Assembly (NCBI GenBank): GCA_012295275.1
Contig: CM022678.1
Span: forward strand, 17,912,278-17,976,277
DNA length: 64,000 bases
DNA from: Chrysomallon squamiferum
Taxonomy: Eukaryota > Mollusca > Gastropoda > Neomphalida > Peltospiridae
Direction: 5' to 3'
Shown: in pieces, positions 12,042 to 23,817 of the stretch
Position numbering within the stretch: the first letter of the stretch is position 1
How the letters are laid out: each line of letters begins with the position of its first letter
Notes under the pieces: model-generated
Database searches by the model: none
What the model was told of the DNA's origin: nothing
The model's input: only the letters and a program-made list of their open reading frames with translations
Position numbers and translations under genes: made by a program

Positions 12042-13239
12042 CATTCACAATAATTATTTAATTTCAGGAAACGGTAAATGTCAGTGGAAAAGCCTTTTGG
12101 CAGCAATTTTACAGAAATAGGTAATGTTATTAGCAATTCTTAGTCAACAATCTATGAATTTTACAAATTTAATAACTGACAATTAATTATTAAATATGAT
12201 TGTAAAGTAAAATGCAATTTTGTATTAGTTACTTAACTTTAAACAATTTAAAAGGTGAAAGTTGCAGTATTTTTTTGTTTTAAATTTGTTGTAGTCATTT
12301 GTGGTGTTTTGGTTTTTTTTTGCAACTGTTTATTTTGATTTTTTTGCTCCAGGTTCTGAAAGATCCATGTCTATGTGTGGATTGAATGCTGCTCTAAAGG
12401 TATGTTTTATTCATTCACTTTTGTGTTTTATAGCTCATTTGATTAAGAATGAATTTAATCAACAATTTATTTTAATGTACAGAATAGTATTGATAATTTT
12501 ATATAAATGTTTCATAAAGGATCTTGATATTGTAAATGTCATTTAGTTTAGATAGTAGTCAAATCAATGTAATAATGGTTCATGCAACAACAAACCTTGT
12601 AATAATTTGCATGTCAGCCTAATAGAGTAGTGAACAGAACAGTTGTATAAATATGTAATTTGATGTTACTAATATCTGACTCTAATCTGAAATACATTTA
12701 ATACTTTATGTGGTAGGGCTAAAGATATTTATTGCTATTTTTATTATTAAAATTGTATGGAAGAAACAAAAATGTGGACTAAAAATGTTCTTGCTAAGAC
12801 AGTGAAATGCAGTTAGAACTGACAACAAAACTACTGCTTGCACTTTATTTTATGTTTAGTTTATTAATGAATATTATATTTTGTTGTAGGATCCTAGGCA
12901 ACAGATTCAAGCTGCCTCAGCCAGCACTTCAGTTGAAAATGTTGTAAGACACATTTTCAGAAAAGGTTAACTAAAGCACCAGAATGCTATTACATCACAG
13001 TCTTCCCTGTCCAGAGAAAGCGCAACACTTTCAAAAGAAAATCTGTCTGAAATGTAATTTGTAACTCAGTGATCTCCAAGAGACTGCATTGTCAGTGTGA
13101 TCAGAACATCCAGTGTACACATTGTACTTCATAGCAGCTTGCTCTGTTTTTATCATTGATACGTGCTTGGTTATTCTAAATAACCTAAAATTAATGTGAT
13201 AGTGCATAGAGGTGTTAATTTTTATAATGATCTTATTTT

Positions 13240-13650
13240 TATATTATTTAATTCAGGGGAAATTCAAGGTTTTGCAGGGGTAAAAAATGAGTTTAAATAT
13301 ATTTAAAATTATGTAATCATTGTGTACATATTTCTAAAATTGTTTAATTAGGGGTAATTAGATTTTTTATAAAAAAAAAAATGAAATCTAGAATTTTTTA
13401 TAAAAACAAAATCCATTTTTTCTTTATATTATTTAAATCAGGGGAGATCAACGGTTTAGGGGTAATTAATGTAAATATAATTGAATATTATGTAATTAGG
13501 GGTAATTATAACTTTTTGCGTAAAAAACCCCCAAATAATTTTTTTTTTTTTATAGTATTTAAAACAGGGCTAAATCAAGGGTTTGTTGTGGGTAATTAGT
13601 GTAAATATAATTGAAGCTTTACTAATTAGAGGTAATTTGAATTTTTTAAT
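13240..13650. repeat. Diverged tandem repeat downstream of the IRAG-like gene
   Basis: Three diverged units share 'ttatttaattcaggggaaat'-like and 'gtaaatataattgaa' blocks, with 'aggggtaatta' recurring at about 13351, 13461 and 13498 and a variant near 13630. Spacing is irregular (about 110-190 bp). No coding role is seen. Confidence 0.6.
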
Positions 13651-14263
13651 AATAATAATAATATATTTTTAATGTAAACTGTTAATTAAATTGAACTTTT
13701 GATTGCATTGACCATGACTTTGCTATTTTTAATTAGAAGAAACATGATGATCTTCAAGTTGAAATTACTTAAAAACCTGTCTAGATAATAAAACTTAAAT
13801 ATTCAGTTATTTTTGTTTAGACATTTCTGCCAGTTTTTATAATTTGCCTTTCCCATTTTAGAATTATTTCAATAAGGAATCTTTAAAAAAAATAAATAAA
13901 TAAATAAATAAAAGAAAATAATATTAATCTCTTTAAAAAATTAAGTACAATTTTGTATTTAATATGTTTCCAACCAGAATGAAAATTAAAGCTGGTTTGT
14001 TTGTTATTATTTCTTAATTAATTACTGTAAAATTCCTATTTTGCAGAAAACTTTTTTTTTCGATTTGTCCCTTGAGTAAAAACAATGAATTTTTCTATAT
14101 ACACTATAAATCTCGAGCTTTTCTAACAATGCATTATAATAATGAATTAATGTGACATATGTCTTTAAGATTTTTTATCATGAACCCATTTCACTTTTAT
14201 TTGATGTCACAGACTGTCATAATGAAGCCATAATCAAGCAAATTAAATTTTAAATCTTTTAAA

Positions 14264-14306
<43 letters not shown>

Positions 14307-14771
14307 GACATAGATAATTTCATTTTCATTTTCTTTAAAATAAAAATTACTGCAAATCTGTTTTAAAAAATACTTGGTTTTAATAGTGCTAAAATTATTT
14401 TTTTAATCTTATTAATTTCAGCTATTTTCAAGTATCTTTCAATGTTAATACAACAATTTAAAATCGGGACAATAATATAATAATAAATCATTAAAATAAT
14501 CCAATTAATAATTCTGTTTTTTATCTCTATTTTTATATCATTTTTCTGTGTTTTTTGTGAAAGATAACAACAAACAAAACACTTGGAACTTGTATTTACA
14601 AGGACACTGTCTTTCACATACAGCAGTTATTTGACAACAAAAACATTAACTCTTTCTCACAGATAACATGTACGTACCAACTCATCCTTTCACATTCACA
14701 TCTGTCTCTCTATGTCTGCAACAATTTCTCCTGCCATGCCCTCTGGAAAAATACAAAACACAAATTTCCTT

Positions 14772-14821
<50 letters not shown>

Positions 14822-16140
14822 CTGTTTCTCTACCAATCCAATATTTCTATACAACTTCAACAATTTCTTTATGTACATCTCCCTAACAGTTTATATACTT
14901 TCTGTGTATCTCCTATAAAACTAGTTTCAATGTCATATGTTCATTTTAAATTTAATTATTTTAAATTACTTTTGCAATTAATTTTCTATCATTTATGAAA
15001 ATAAAAAGGTTAAATAAAAAAGATAATGTTAAATAAACAATAGAGGAAAAGGTGAACATTTTGAAATGAATATAAAAAAATACCGATAATTTCACTTAGT
15101 TACATTTTATTCTACTAGGAGAAATCTTACAAAGTTAGTAAGTTACATCATAGAAAACATGCCTGTCCTCCTGAACTGGTGTTTTATGAGATACGAGGAT
15201 ATTTTTAGTTAGCTAGAAGAAATATATCGTTTGTTTCATCCGATTAAAATATAACAATAATATCTTTACTATCAAGTACATCTTAATGTTTCTTCGGTTA
15301 TCAATAAAATCTCACCAGAAACTTTTAAAATATCAGTCTGAACTGATTTATTTAATTTTTGTAAACACAACAAAAACTACAATAATACTAATTAAAATGA
15401 TAAATAAAATAATAATTAAGAAAGACTACTGAAACAAGGGAAAAAGAAAAAAGTCAGAAAGGAAATAAAATGATTATTTTTTATACTATATCATGATATT
15501 TTTGACTGAACCTCAGTTTATTCATGGAGATCTGAAATCTTATTTGTTTATAGAACATAAACTCTGTCCAGTGTCACAAATTATATCTAGAAAAATACAT
15601 TAAACGTCAAAATTTCGTGTTTCAGTAATTACTCCAATACGAATTTTATCATGACTCGACACTGATTTTGGAAGAAAAAACTGGCAAAAAGATTTTTTTT
15701 TTTTTTTTTTTGATGAAACACGTGTTATCCAGACAGTCGGCTACACGTCTGCACAGCCCGACTTGTCTTCACAAGTTTCACTCAAACGTTTCTTCACAAA
15801 ACACTTGCCGTTGTACAGGACGAAAAGTACAACATTTCTTAAAATATACTTAATAAATATTAATTACCAGAACACTAATTAAAAGCACAATCTGTGGTGT
15901 AATTAATGAAATTCACCTTCATCTTTCTCCACCTCACTGACACCAGCTTAGAAAAAGTATATTTGTAAAATATACCCAACGCTTTGCCAGGAATTTAAAA
16001 ATGATACTTTCTTCTATTACCACTTCTGTCAGGAAGAGAAAAAACAACAACACGAAAACACCCCACGAAAAAACAGTATTCGATCTTAAACATTACTGGT
16101 GTGATTTTACTATTAACACATGTTTCACTGAAAAGCTAAG
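13651..16140. other. AT-rich intergenic stretch with microsatellites
   Basis: It contains (ATT)n at 14267-14305, (CA)n at 14776-14818 and a T17 tract near 15693. No supported exon was found except the weak minus-strand cysteine-rich fragment at 15720-15835. Confidence 0.6.
15720..15835 (-). pseudogene. Cysteine-rich (EB/EGF-like) exon fragment, frameshifted
   Basis: The minus strand reads YNGKCFVKKRLSETCEDKSG and then CADV before a stop. With a one-base shift it continues DCLDNTCFI. The cysteine spacing resembles EB-type or EGF-like modules. The frame break and flanking poly-A point to a remnant. Low confidence. Confidence 0.25.
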
Positions 16141-16176
16141 TAGGTGTAATTTTACTCGACGTTATGAAAATAAGAA

Positions 16177-17230
16177 CCGCCATCACTATTTACGTTACAT
16201 GTTTTATGTTTGTTAACAGAGGCGTAGCGGTAATAGTATGTATTAAAAACATGAATCTGGAAATCTAACTCGCTATATTTCTCAGTTTCTAAATTATTCG
16301 AGTCGAATATAAGCCAAGTATCAACTCGTCAGCTACTGTTCAAAAAAGGGTACATAACTCTGTATTTCCCTGCAGCCTTTTATGGGTGGTTTTTTTCAAT
16401 TCGCAGTTTCAGAGATTTAGTTTTAACTGTAGAAAAATGTGACATTTTATATTTTCATACCTACATAATACCTTATAATAAATGTAAGCCATAATTTTAT
16501 TTTTTTATTATTATTATTATTATTCATTGAGCTTCTCAAATAAATATCCGGCTCATTTTCACCTTTTTATTTTTATGTAAACAAAAATATAAATAAATAC
16601 AAAAATACAACATCATGTTTTGTTTCTCAATAAAAAGGATATCTCCAGGTTACTTGTCTGTGTGAAGCTATAGCTACGTCATAAAATACATTGACATCCA
16701 GACTGGAGCGATGATGTTAACGTTTGAAGTGTTATTGATATTGAGAAGTAAAGAAATCGAATAAAGATTAAAATTTTCTTTTCTTTATATTACTATTGCT
16801 GTTGTTGTTGTTGTCGTTGTTGTATGATCTTTTTGGTGTTTTTTTTAATGTTTATACTGTAGCACTATAGTAAACACTATAGGTGTGATTTTTACTGTGG
16901 AAATACTGTATACATTCAGAAATGTAGATTGGGATTACTATTGCTGCTGTCGTTGTTGTTTTATGTTTATACTGTAGCATTATAGTAAACATTACAGGTG
17001 TGATTTTACAGGTGTGGTTCCAGATTAGCTTATCTTTATAAACAACTGTAGAATTATATGTGAATATCGAGAACGCTTCCATACTAATGTGATATTTTAT
17101 TAACAGAACTTGTTTCACAGATGCAAGTAGTAATTTTACAGGCGTTACAACTTCATCCGCCATCACTATTTATGTTACATGTTTTATGTTTTAAACAGAG
17201 GCGTAGCGGTAATATTATGTTTTGAAAAAT
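16177..17230. repeat. Block bounded by direct repeats, with an internal tandem copy
   Basis: A segment of about 70 bp (ccgccatcactattta, then gttacatgttttatg, then cagaggcgtagcggtaat) occurs at 16177-16240 and again at 17156-17216. Between them 'tttatactgtagca.tatag' plus 'taaaca' occurs at 16851 and 16966, about 115 bp apart. The structure suggests duplication of about 1 kb or two related mobile-element ends. No coding sequence was recognised. Confidence 0.6.
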
Positions 17231-19454
17231 AGAGGTATTGTTTTTTTAATTAACAATATTAGATAATTTTATATAAATAAATAAATAAATATTCAGCTTA
17301 ATTTTTCATTAACAGGTAAAACGTATCTAACAAGTTGAATAATGAATCCACGTTTATCAGTCACTTTTTTATTATTAAGATAGCAGAATTGCAGTTGAGA
17401 GGTGAGAGGCTAGATTAAGATGAATTAACTTCACCATGTTATTGATATTTGCAAGTGCATCTTTCTTAAATACTAGAAAAATGTAGAATATAGAGAAACA
17501 TTAATAGACGTTTTGTTATTAAAAGTAAAGTGAAAAGGCGAGGATGCGCGAGATGAATCTTGTTTATTATAACACAAGTTCTGTAAATATACTGAGCTAT
17601 TACAGATTAATTCTTAATTAACTGTAGAAAGTGATATTCTATTATCTCCCCTATAATCTATATATAAGCTATATATAAAAGTAAAATATTACGGTTCTTT
17701 CGCTGAATTTAAATGTATTAGTATAAACAGGTCTGGTTGAAGCAAATAAACTATAAATATTGTTGTTCAGTTCCATTATAAGTGGTAAACAGCGTTAATC
17801 ATTATAATAAGAACATTTTTTTTTGTTTCATTACTGCAATACAAAGGACATTTCAGTTGCCGTTTACAGGGACAAATATATAAATGTATTAACATTAATG
17901 TTAATATCTAAGATCCTTCAGTATTTTAGGCATACACAGAACCTCTCCCACTGAGATAAAATATCATCGCTGCTTTATTATCAATGTTTTCTGCAGAGTT
18001 TATCATTTCTTTTACTGAAGTTTTAATTACAGCGACACCTGCACTTATCACTGTAATCTGAGAGGTAGATAGGTAGGTGGATAGACATATAGACAGACAG
18101 ATAGATGGAGAGTGAGACAGACAGACATATATAGAGAGAAATCCATAGACAGACATACATACACACAGACAGATAGAAAAACCCAAATCTGAACTGAATA
18201 ATTAAAATGACCAATAAAAGAAAAGTTGCGAAAAGCGAGGTTAATGTGATATTATATAATAATGCATGTTCAAAAAAGTTCTTACAAGTTCATTTGCCTA
18301 TATATTATAAAATGTCTATCTATCTCTATGTCCATCAATGTATCTATCTATTATTTAACATAACGTAGTATATATATATACATAAACACCGTCTCTCTGA
18401 TATGAACTTACGTATATAACTATCCTCTAACGCAAACACATACACCAAACTATTTCTTTTTTATGTGTGTGTGTCTGTGTCTCTGTTTATTTGTTGATAA
18501 TTGTTTCTTTCTTTATAATGACGACTGTAATACTGACATAACGACATTAACGACAAAAACAACAATACTGATTGCAATAATACTACTTAAAATGATAAAT
18601 AAAATAGTAATTCTGACCCACATTCATGAGTAGTTTGGTCCTCAAATTTGTTGTACTGATTATTGCTTACTACAAATAATAATTAGTCCTAATCATAATA
18701 CAAGTCAAATTCAAAACTTCAATAAACTAAACTCCTTGACAAATATCACACAAGAATATAATATCTTTAAAGTCTGCACCAGCTGGGATTTCAAGATTTG
18801 CGCAAGAATCAAGACAATACCAATTTGGGAACCCGTCACATCCCATGAACTCGTCAGAATTCATTCCATCATCAACTCTGCCACAGAATTCTTCTTCATA
18901 CCTCTTGTCTATCTACCTCATCTTGTCTTCTAGTTCAGGCTTTCTTTTTCTTTCGAGCATTCAAATTGAACTGCCGTTTTGATTTGGTATCTTCTATTTG
19001 TTTTTATGTAATTTTGCCTCTAAAATATTTGGTTTTCTTTCTCCTTCTTCTTCATACCTCTTGACACTTTCTTCTTCTGTCGACATACCTCATCCTTTTG
19101 ATTTTATTGCCCCAAGTGGTGGAGTAAAATGAAAAGCATATTTCTTGTCTAATTATCACATATTAATCAAGTTTCTTCTGCTGAACTTAAAAACCGATTA
19201 TATGTTTACCTGTTATAATTTATCATTAACCTTATGTCTATAGGACTAAAAAGTAACACTCACTTTTGAAACCTCAAAATGCAGTATAGCGGATGCAAGT
19301 CATCATATACCTCGGAGGCCACAATTGCCCTGAGGCCAGAATTACCCCAACTACTAGTTTTATATAAAATAATTTTAGTGAATTTAGTAAATTCAGTGAA
19401 CGATCTATATTCAGGCGACTGGAATTATTATTATTTTTTTTTTATTTATTTATT

Positions 19455-19504
<50 letters not shown>

Positions 19505-19659
19505 CAACACTCAGTCTTTTTTGTATATTTACCAACGTGCGTGTTAAATAGAGTTGTTCCTCTTAGACCATGAACTTCTGAAATAGATTACTCCTCGCAT
19601 ATGCGAGGTGACGTTAAATTAGATTTGCTGCTTTTAGATGAAAATAATCAATTCTGTAT
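17231..19659. other. AT-rich intergenic stretch
   Basis: It contains a GATA/GACA-like imperfect tract (18061-18180) and a pure T tract of about 60 bp (19440-19500), possibly a retrotransposon tail. No supported gene. Confidence 0.6.
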
Positions 19660-19859
19660 NNNNNNNNNNNNNNNNNNNNNNNNNNNNNNNNNNNNNNNNN
19701 NNNNNNNNNNNNNNNNNNNNNNNNNNNNNNNNNNNNNNNNNNNNNNNNNNNNNNNNNNNNNNNNNNNNNNNNNNNNNNNNNNNNNNNNNNNNNNNNNNNN
19801 NNNNNNNNNNNNNNNNNNNNNNNNNNNNNNNNNNNNNNNNNNNNNNNNNNNNNNNNNNN
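19660..19859. other. Assembly gap (200 N)
   Basis: Exactly 200 N residues, the usual placeholder for a scaffold gap of unknown size. The missing upstream exons of phosphatase copy A may lie here. Confidence 0.99.
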
Positions 19860-19898
19860 AGATCTGTTATAAAATTAATAAAATTGTTTTCATTCCAG

Positions 19899-20347
19899 TG
19901 ATGGTTTTGGAAGGACAGGTACTTTCATAGCTATAGATTATCTTCTTGACCAGGCACTGACCGAAGGAAAACTTAACGTACTTGGTTGTGTGTCACGTTT
20001 AAGAAAACAACGAACTCAAATGGTGCAAACTCTTGTGAGTATTTTGGATTATCTGCTCTTGTGAAACTTTTTTTCTTAACCCTGACATACTAATGCGAAT
20101 AGTAAAATATATTGTCTATATAACTATAACTAACCTCATTAATGATATACAATCAACATTATGTTTTTATTATTATTATCATCATAATCATCATCATAGT
20201 CATCATTATGCGTTTTATGTCGGTTTGTTTTTACAGTTTGTTTGTTTATTTAAACAATCTATTATTTTGTATGTTTCATTACAGATGCAGTACAGTTTTA
20301 TTCATCAACTTCTATTAGAATGGTTGTTATCACTGAACACAATTTAA
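19899..20347 (+). CDS. Receptor-type protein tyrosine phosphatase, last two exons (copy A)
   Basis: Exon 19899-20034 starts inside the PTP active-site loop. Its first base completes a codon, then [20 protein letters not shown] matches the end of the HC(S)xGxGRTG P-loop plus the following helix. It ends [12 protein letters not shown], the conserved Q-loop region, at a gtgagt donor. Exon 20285-20347, after ttacag, reads [20 protein letters not shown] and a stop, matching the final helix of PTP domains (QYxFIHxxLLE). The catalytic Cys and the WPD loop would be in exons hidden by, or upstream of, the adjoining gap. A catalytic-loop exon joined to a terminal exon is typical of the single or last PTP domain of receptor phosphatases. 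The protein would dephosphorylate phosphotyrosine if the rest is intact. Confidence 0.85.
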
Positions 20348-20599
20348 GACAGTTATGTAACAGAAACTGACTGCAAATAGGAAAGAGAAAATTAAAAATA
20401 AATAATCAAAAAATGAATTTGCAGTCACACTTTTAATTCTCTTTATGAACCTGAATATTTGCTTAATTCAGTTGTGTAGAATTAAAAACGAGAAAGTATT
20501 TTTACTGGAAAGAAACAGAAAGTAATAGATAGAATGACTTTAATTGGAATACAGAATGAAAAGAAACCTTTCTAACGAGAACGGAAAATGCGAAGCCAT

Positions 20600-20970
20600 T
20601 GTTAACTAAACGAAATTTGACTCCACAAGGACGAAGATATTTCTATAATTAAGATGGCTGCTTCTTGTAAAGAATAAAGCGATTAATGCAAGCAAACTAA
20701 AATCTAATCTAGGGCGATCATTACCATATTTTTTATATATATATATATATATATTTGTGATGACATATTTTTAGCCTAAATAAACATTATTTGAATAATC
20801 AGTTGAAATATATGAAGTTGTATAAAAGGTACAACATATACTCAGAACTAAGGGAAATTTGTGTCCACAATAAAGATGGCTGCTCCTGTAATGGATAAAG
20901 TGACGAATGTAAACAAACTGAAAACTAATATGAAAACTAATGGGTAATATCTAGGACGGTCATTGCCATA
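20600..20970. repeat. Two-copy tandem duplication
   Basis: 'aagatggctgct' is followed in both copies by 'taatg', by 'aaacaaactaaaa/aaacaaactgaaa' and by 'ggacggtcattgccatat'-like sequence, at about 20650-20730 and 20870-20970. They are diverged copies about 220 bp apart, with (TA)n at 20738-20755 between. Confidence 0.7.
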
Positions 20971-21066
20971 TTTGAAAAGAAGGATTTTTAAAAACATTTT
21001 ATGACACTTATATTGTCTAAATATAATATACTTAATGATGATTGAAATGTAAAAATTGTGTGAGTG

Positions 21067-21076
<10 letters not shown>

Positions 21077-21124
<48 letters not shown>
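21077..21124. repeat. (TG)n microsatellite
   Basis: About 48 bp of TG repeats. Confidence 0.95.
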
Positions 21125-21127
<3 letters not shown>

Positions 21128-21402
21128 CTACAAATCAATTAAATTTTGTAAAGACCATAACTAAATGAATGTTTACATTCAGGCAATATCCGAAATTAGA
21201 AAGCAAAATATTTAAATTTTCTTTTTATACCAAATGCTATTTGCATGTGTATGTCTGTATAAGTGTGTTTTGATGTTTTTATTTACATATCTATTTGATA
21301 CAGTATCTGCTTTGAAAAGTATAGTTTTGGTGATGGGAAACCTTAAAGTGTCAATTAATAATCTGATAAAACATTCAGATAACCTTTTCTTCTGTGCTAA
21401 AC

Positions 21403-22925
21403 TAATAATAATAATAATTTGAGTTGTGTGGTAGGTATCCTAAACACAGTAATAATAATAATAATTTGAGTTGTGTGGTAGGTATTCTAAACACAGTAAT
21501 AATAATAATAATTTGAGTTGTGTGGTAGGTATCCTAAACACAGTAATAATAATAATAATTTGAGTTGTGTGGTAGTTATTCTAAACACAGTAATAATAAT
21601 AATAATTTGAGTTGTGTGGTAGGTATTCTAAACACAGTAATAATAATAATAATTTGAGTTGTGTGGTAGGTATCCTAAAAACAGTAATAATAATAATAAT
21701 TTGAGTTGTGTGGTAGGTATCCTAAACACAGTAATAATAATAATAATTTGAGTTGTGTGGTAGGTATCCTAAAAACAGTAATAATAATAATAATTTGAGT
21801 TGTGTGGTAGGTATCCTAAACACAGTAATAATAATAATAATTTGAGTTGTGTGGTAGGTATTCTAAACACAGTAATAATAATAATAATTTGAGTTGTGTG
21901 GTAGGTATCCTAAACACAGTAATAATAATAATAATTTGAGTTGTGTGGTAGGTATCCTAAACACAGTAATAATAATAATAATTTGAGTTGTGGTAGGTAT
22001 CCCAAACACAGTAATAATAATAATAATTTGAGTTGTGTGGTAGGTATCCTAAACACAGTAATAATAATAATAATTTGAGTTGTGTGGTAGGTATTCTAAA
22101 CACAGTAATAATAATAATAATTTGAGTTGTGTGGTAGGTATCCTAAACACAGTAATAATAATAATAATTTGAGTTGTGTGGTAGGTATCCTAAACACAGT
22201 AATAATAATAATAATTTGAGTTGTGTGGTAGGTATCCTAAACACAGTAATAATAATAATAATTTGAGTTGTGTGGTAGGTATCCTAAACACAGTAATAAT
22301 AATAATAATTTGAGTTGTGTGGTAGGTATCCTAAACACAGTAATAATAATAATAATTTGAGTTGTGTGGTAGGTATCCTAAACACAGTAATAATAATAAT
22401 AATTTGAGTTGTGTGGTAGGTATCCTAAACACAGTAATAATAATAATAATTTGAGTTGTGTGGTAGGTATCCTAAACACAGTAATAATAATAATAATTTG
22501 AGTTGTGTGGTAGGTATCCTAAACACAGTAATAATAATAATAATTTGAGTTGTGTGGTAGGTATCCTAAACACAGTAATAATAATAATAATTTGAGTTGT
22601 GTGGTAGGTATCCTAAACACAGTAATAATAATAATAATTTGAGTTGTGTGGTAGGTATCCTAAACACAGTAATAATAATAATAATTTGAGTTGTGTGGTA
22701 GGTATCCTAAACACAGTAATAATAATAATAATTTGAGTTGTGTGGTAGGTATCCCTAAACACAGTAATAATAATAATAATTTGAGTGGTAGGTATTGTGT
22801 GGTAGGTATCCTAAACACAGTAATAATAATAATAATTTGAGTTGTGTGGTAGGTATCCTAAACACAGTAATAATAATAATAATTTGAGTTGTGTGGTAGG
22901 TATCCTAAACACAGTAATAATAACA
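21403..22925. repeat. 47-bp minisatellite, about 32 copies
   Basis: A tandem array of about 1.5 kb with a 47-bp period, for example tttgag at 22215 and 22262. Each unit consists of (AAT)5, then ttgagttgtgtggtaggtat, then cctaaacacagt. Units are almost identical, differing mainly at one C/T (tatcc versus tattc) and cacag/aacag. Irregular units occur near 21990 (a TG missing) and 22755-22810 (an inserted C and a partial duplication). It lies in spacer copy A downstream of the phosphatase exons. The paralogous position in copy C (about 32717-32775) holds only one diverged unit. Confidence 0.98.
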
Positions 22926-23630
22926 TTAACAAGAGCTGTTATAATAAACATTTTAAAATGAATTTAAGTTTTCTTATAATTTTCTTCCTTTTTCATAGAC
23001 ATGAGTCTGTCATATAGAGTTGTTTGCAAAAATGGGTTTAACTCTCTCTTCCTATTTCTTTACCTCACTCTGTCTTTCCCCTCTCTCTCTCTCTTTCGGT
23101 TCCTCTGTGTGTATGTTTTTATGTATTTACATTTGTGTGTTTTCATAACTGTGTAGGTGTTTATGTTTATACAAGGTTCACATGTCTGTGTGTGTTTGTA
23201 TGTGGTTGTGTGTGTGTGCGCTGCACATGCATAATTTTAAACATTGCAACAGCAGAGAAAAGTCCAGTCAAATTATGTCCTTACGAAGCAGATAACACAA
23301 CAACAAAACTTAATATAGTAGAATGACATGAAACACGAACATCGTAGTTTCTAAAAAGATCTTAATATATAGAGAAAGATATACATGCTTCACTATACTT
23401 TAATTTCATTTCATTTATTTCATTTTATTAAGATTTTTTTGTTTGGTTTTTTTTTTGTGTTTTTCTTTACTGAATTATACAAATTTCGAAATTCATTTTC
23501 AAAAACATTTCGTTTAAACTAAAGAAAAAATTAATATATTTATTAAAATAGTAATAATAATAATAGTAATAATAATAATAATAGTAATAGTAATAGTAAT
23601 AAATGAATAAATAAATAAATAAATAAATAT
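22926..23630. other. Spacer of duplication copy A
   Basis: Homologous to about 32766-33640 of copy C but clearly diverged, with (TG)-rich sequence near 23130-23220 and (AAT)n/(AATA)n near 23550-23627. No exon is supported here. Confidence 0.6.
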
Positions 23631-23817
23631 GATATTCAGTTTTTTCATTTTAGTAATCGTAAATCTTTTATTCATACACTACCTACTACTTCATAGCTTT
23701 ACTATATCCCGGAAAAAGAAGGGACGTTACTCTAATACGAGTTTAGCTGACTCGATCGATAATTTAATGGTTTCACAAGCTCAGCAGCAGAGAGACAAAT
23801 CTGGATTTTTAGTGTAA
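23631..23817 (+). other. Candidate exon or remnant repeated in copies A and C
   Basis: An open frame runs from a hydrophobic segment (ILVIVNLLFIHYLLLHSF) into RKKKGRYSNTSLADSIDNLM and ends DKSGFLV, stop. The layout (membrane-like segment, basic stop-transfer, polar tail) resembles a transmembrane-juxtamembrane exon of a receptor. The same frame is open in copy C (33638-33823) with conservative changes (SIDNLM/WIDNLM, AQQQRD/VQQQRE); copy B keeps only the end (about 28438-28490) and is not open. It is unclear whether this is expressed, since no donor or parent gene is evident. Confidence 0.3.

Larger units (their letters stand above)
10534..12970 (+). pseudogene. IRAG/JAW1 (MRVI1/LRMP)-like coiled-coil gene, 3' part, probably decaying
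   Basis: Consecutive exon-like blocks rebuild the coiled-coil region of this ER/IP3-receptor-associated family. 10534-10563 reads LRKLSDEEIK. 11174-11296 reads TEFLSLLLAFKVDKLTQEQR and continues through ERARNIAENNVDKEL. 11404-11513 ends VSSRVEVFGAVQQ. 11743-11820 reads EMRLSCTMEVTHVEN. 12068-12120 is weaker. 12353-12399 reads SERSMSMCGLNAALK. 12890-12970 ends VVRHIFRKG and a stop. Most borders have good gt/ag sites and several joins are phase 0. Against function: an in-frame TGA at 11472-11474, where Arg (CGA) would be plausible; a donor at 11821 that is offset; frame mismatches around 11404 and 12068-12353; and no tail-anchor segment before the stop. The family call rests on recalled sequence patterns, not on an alignment. 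It could still be a live gene with misread exon limits or an assembly error. Confidence 0.45.

Noticed and set aside
21403-22925. Possible CRISPR-like array of regular repeats
   Set aside because: No unique spacers: the whole 47-bp unit is repeated, so it is a minisatellite in eukaryotic DNA.
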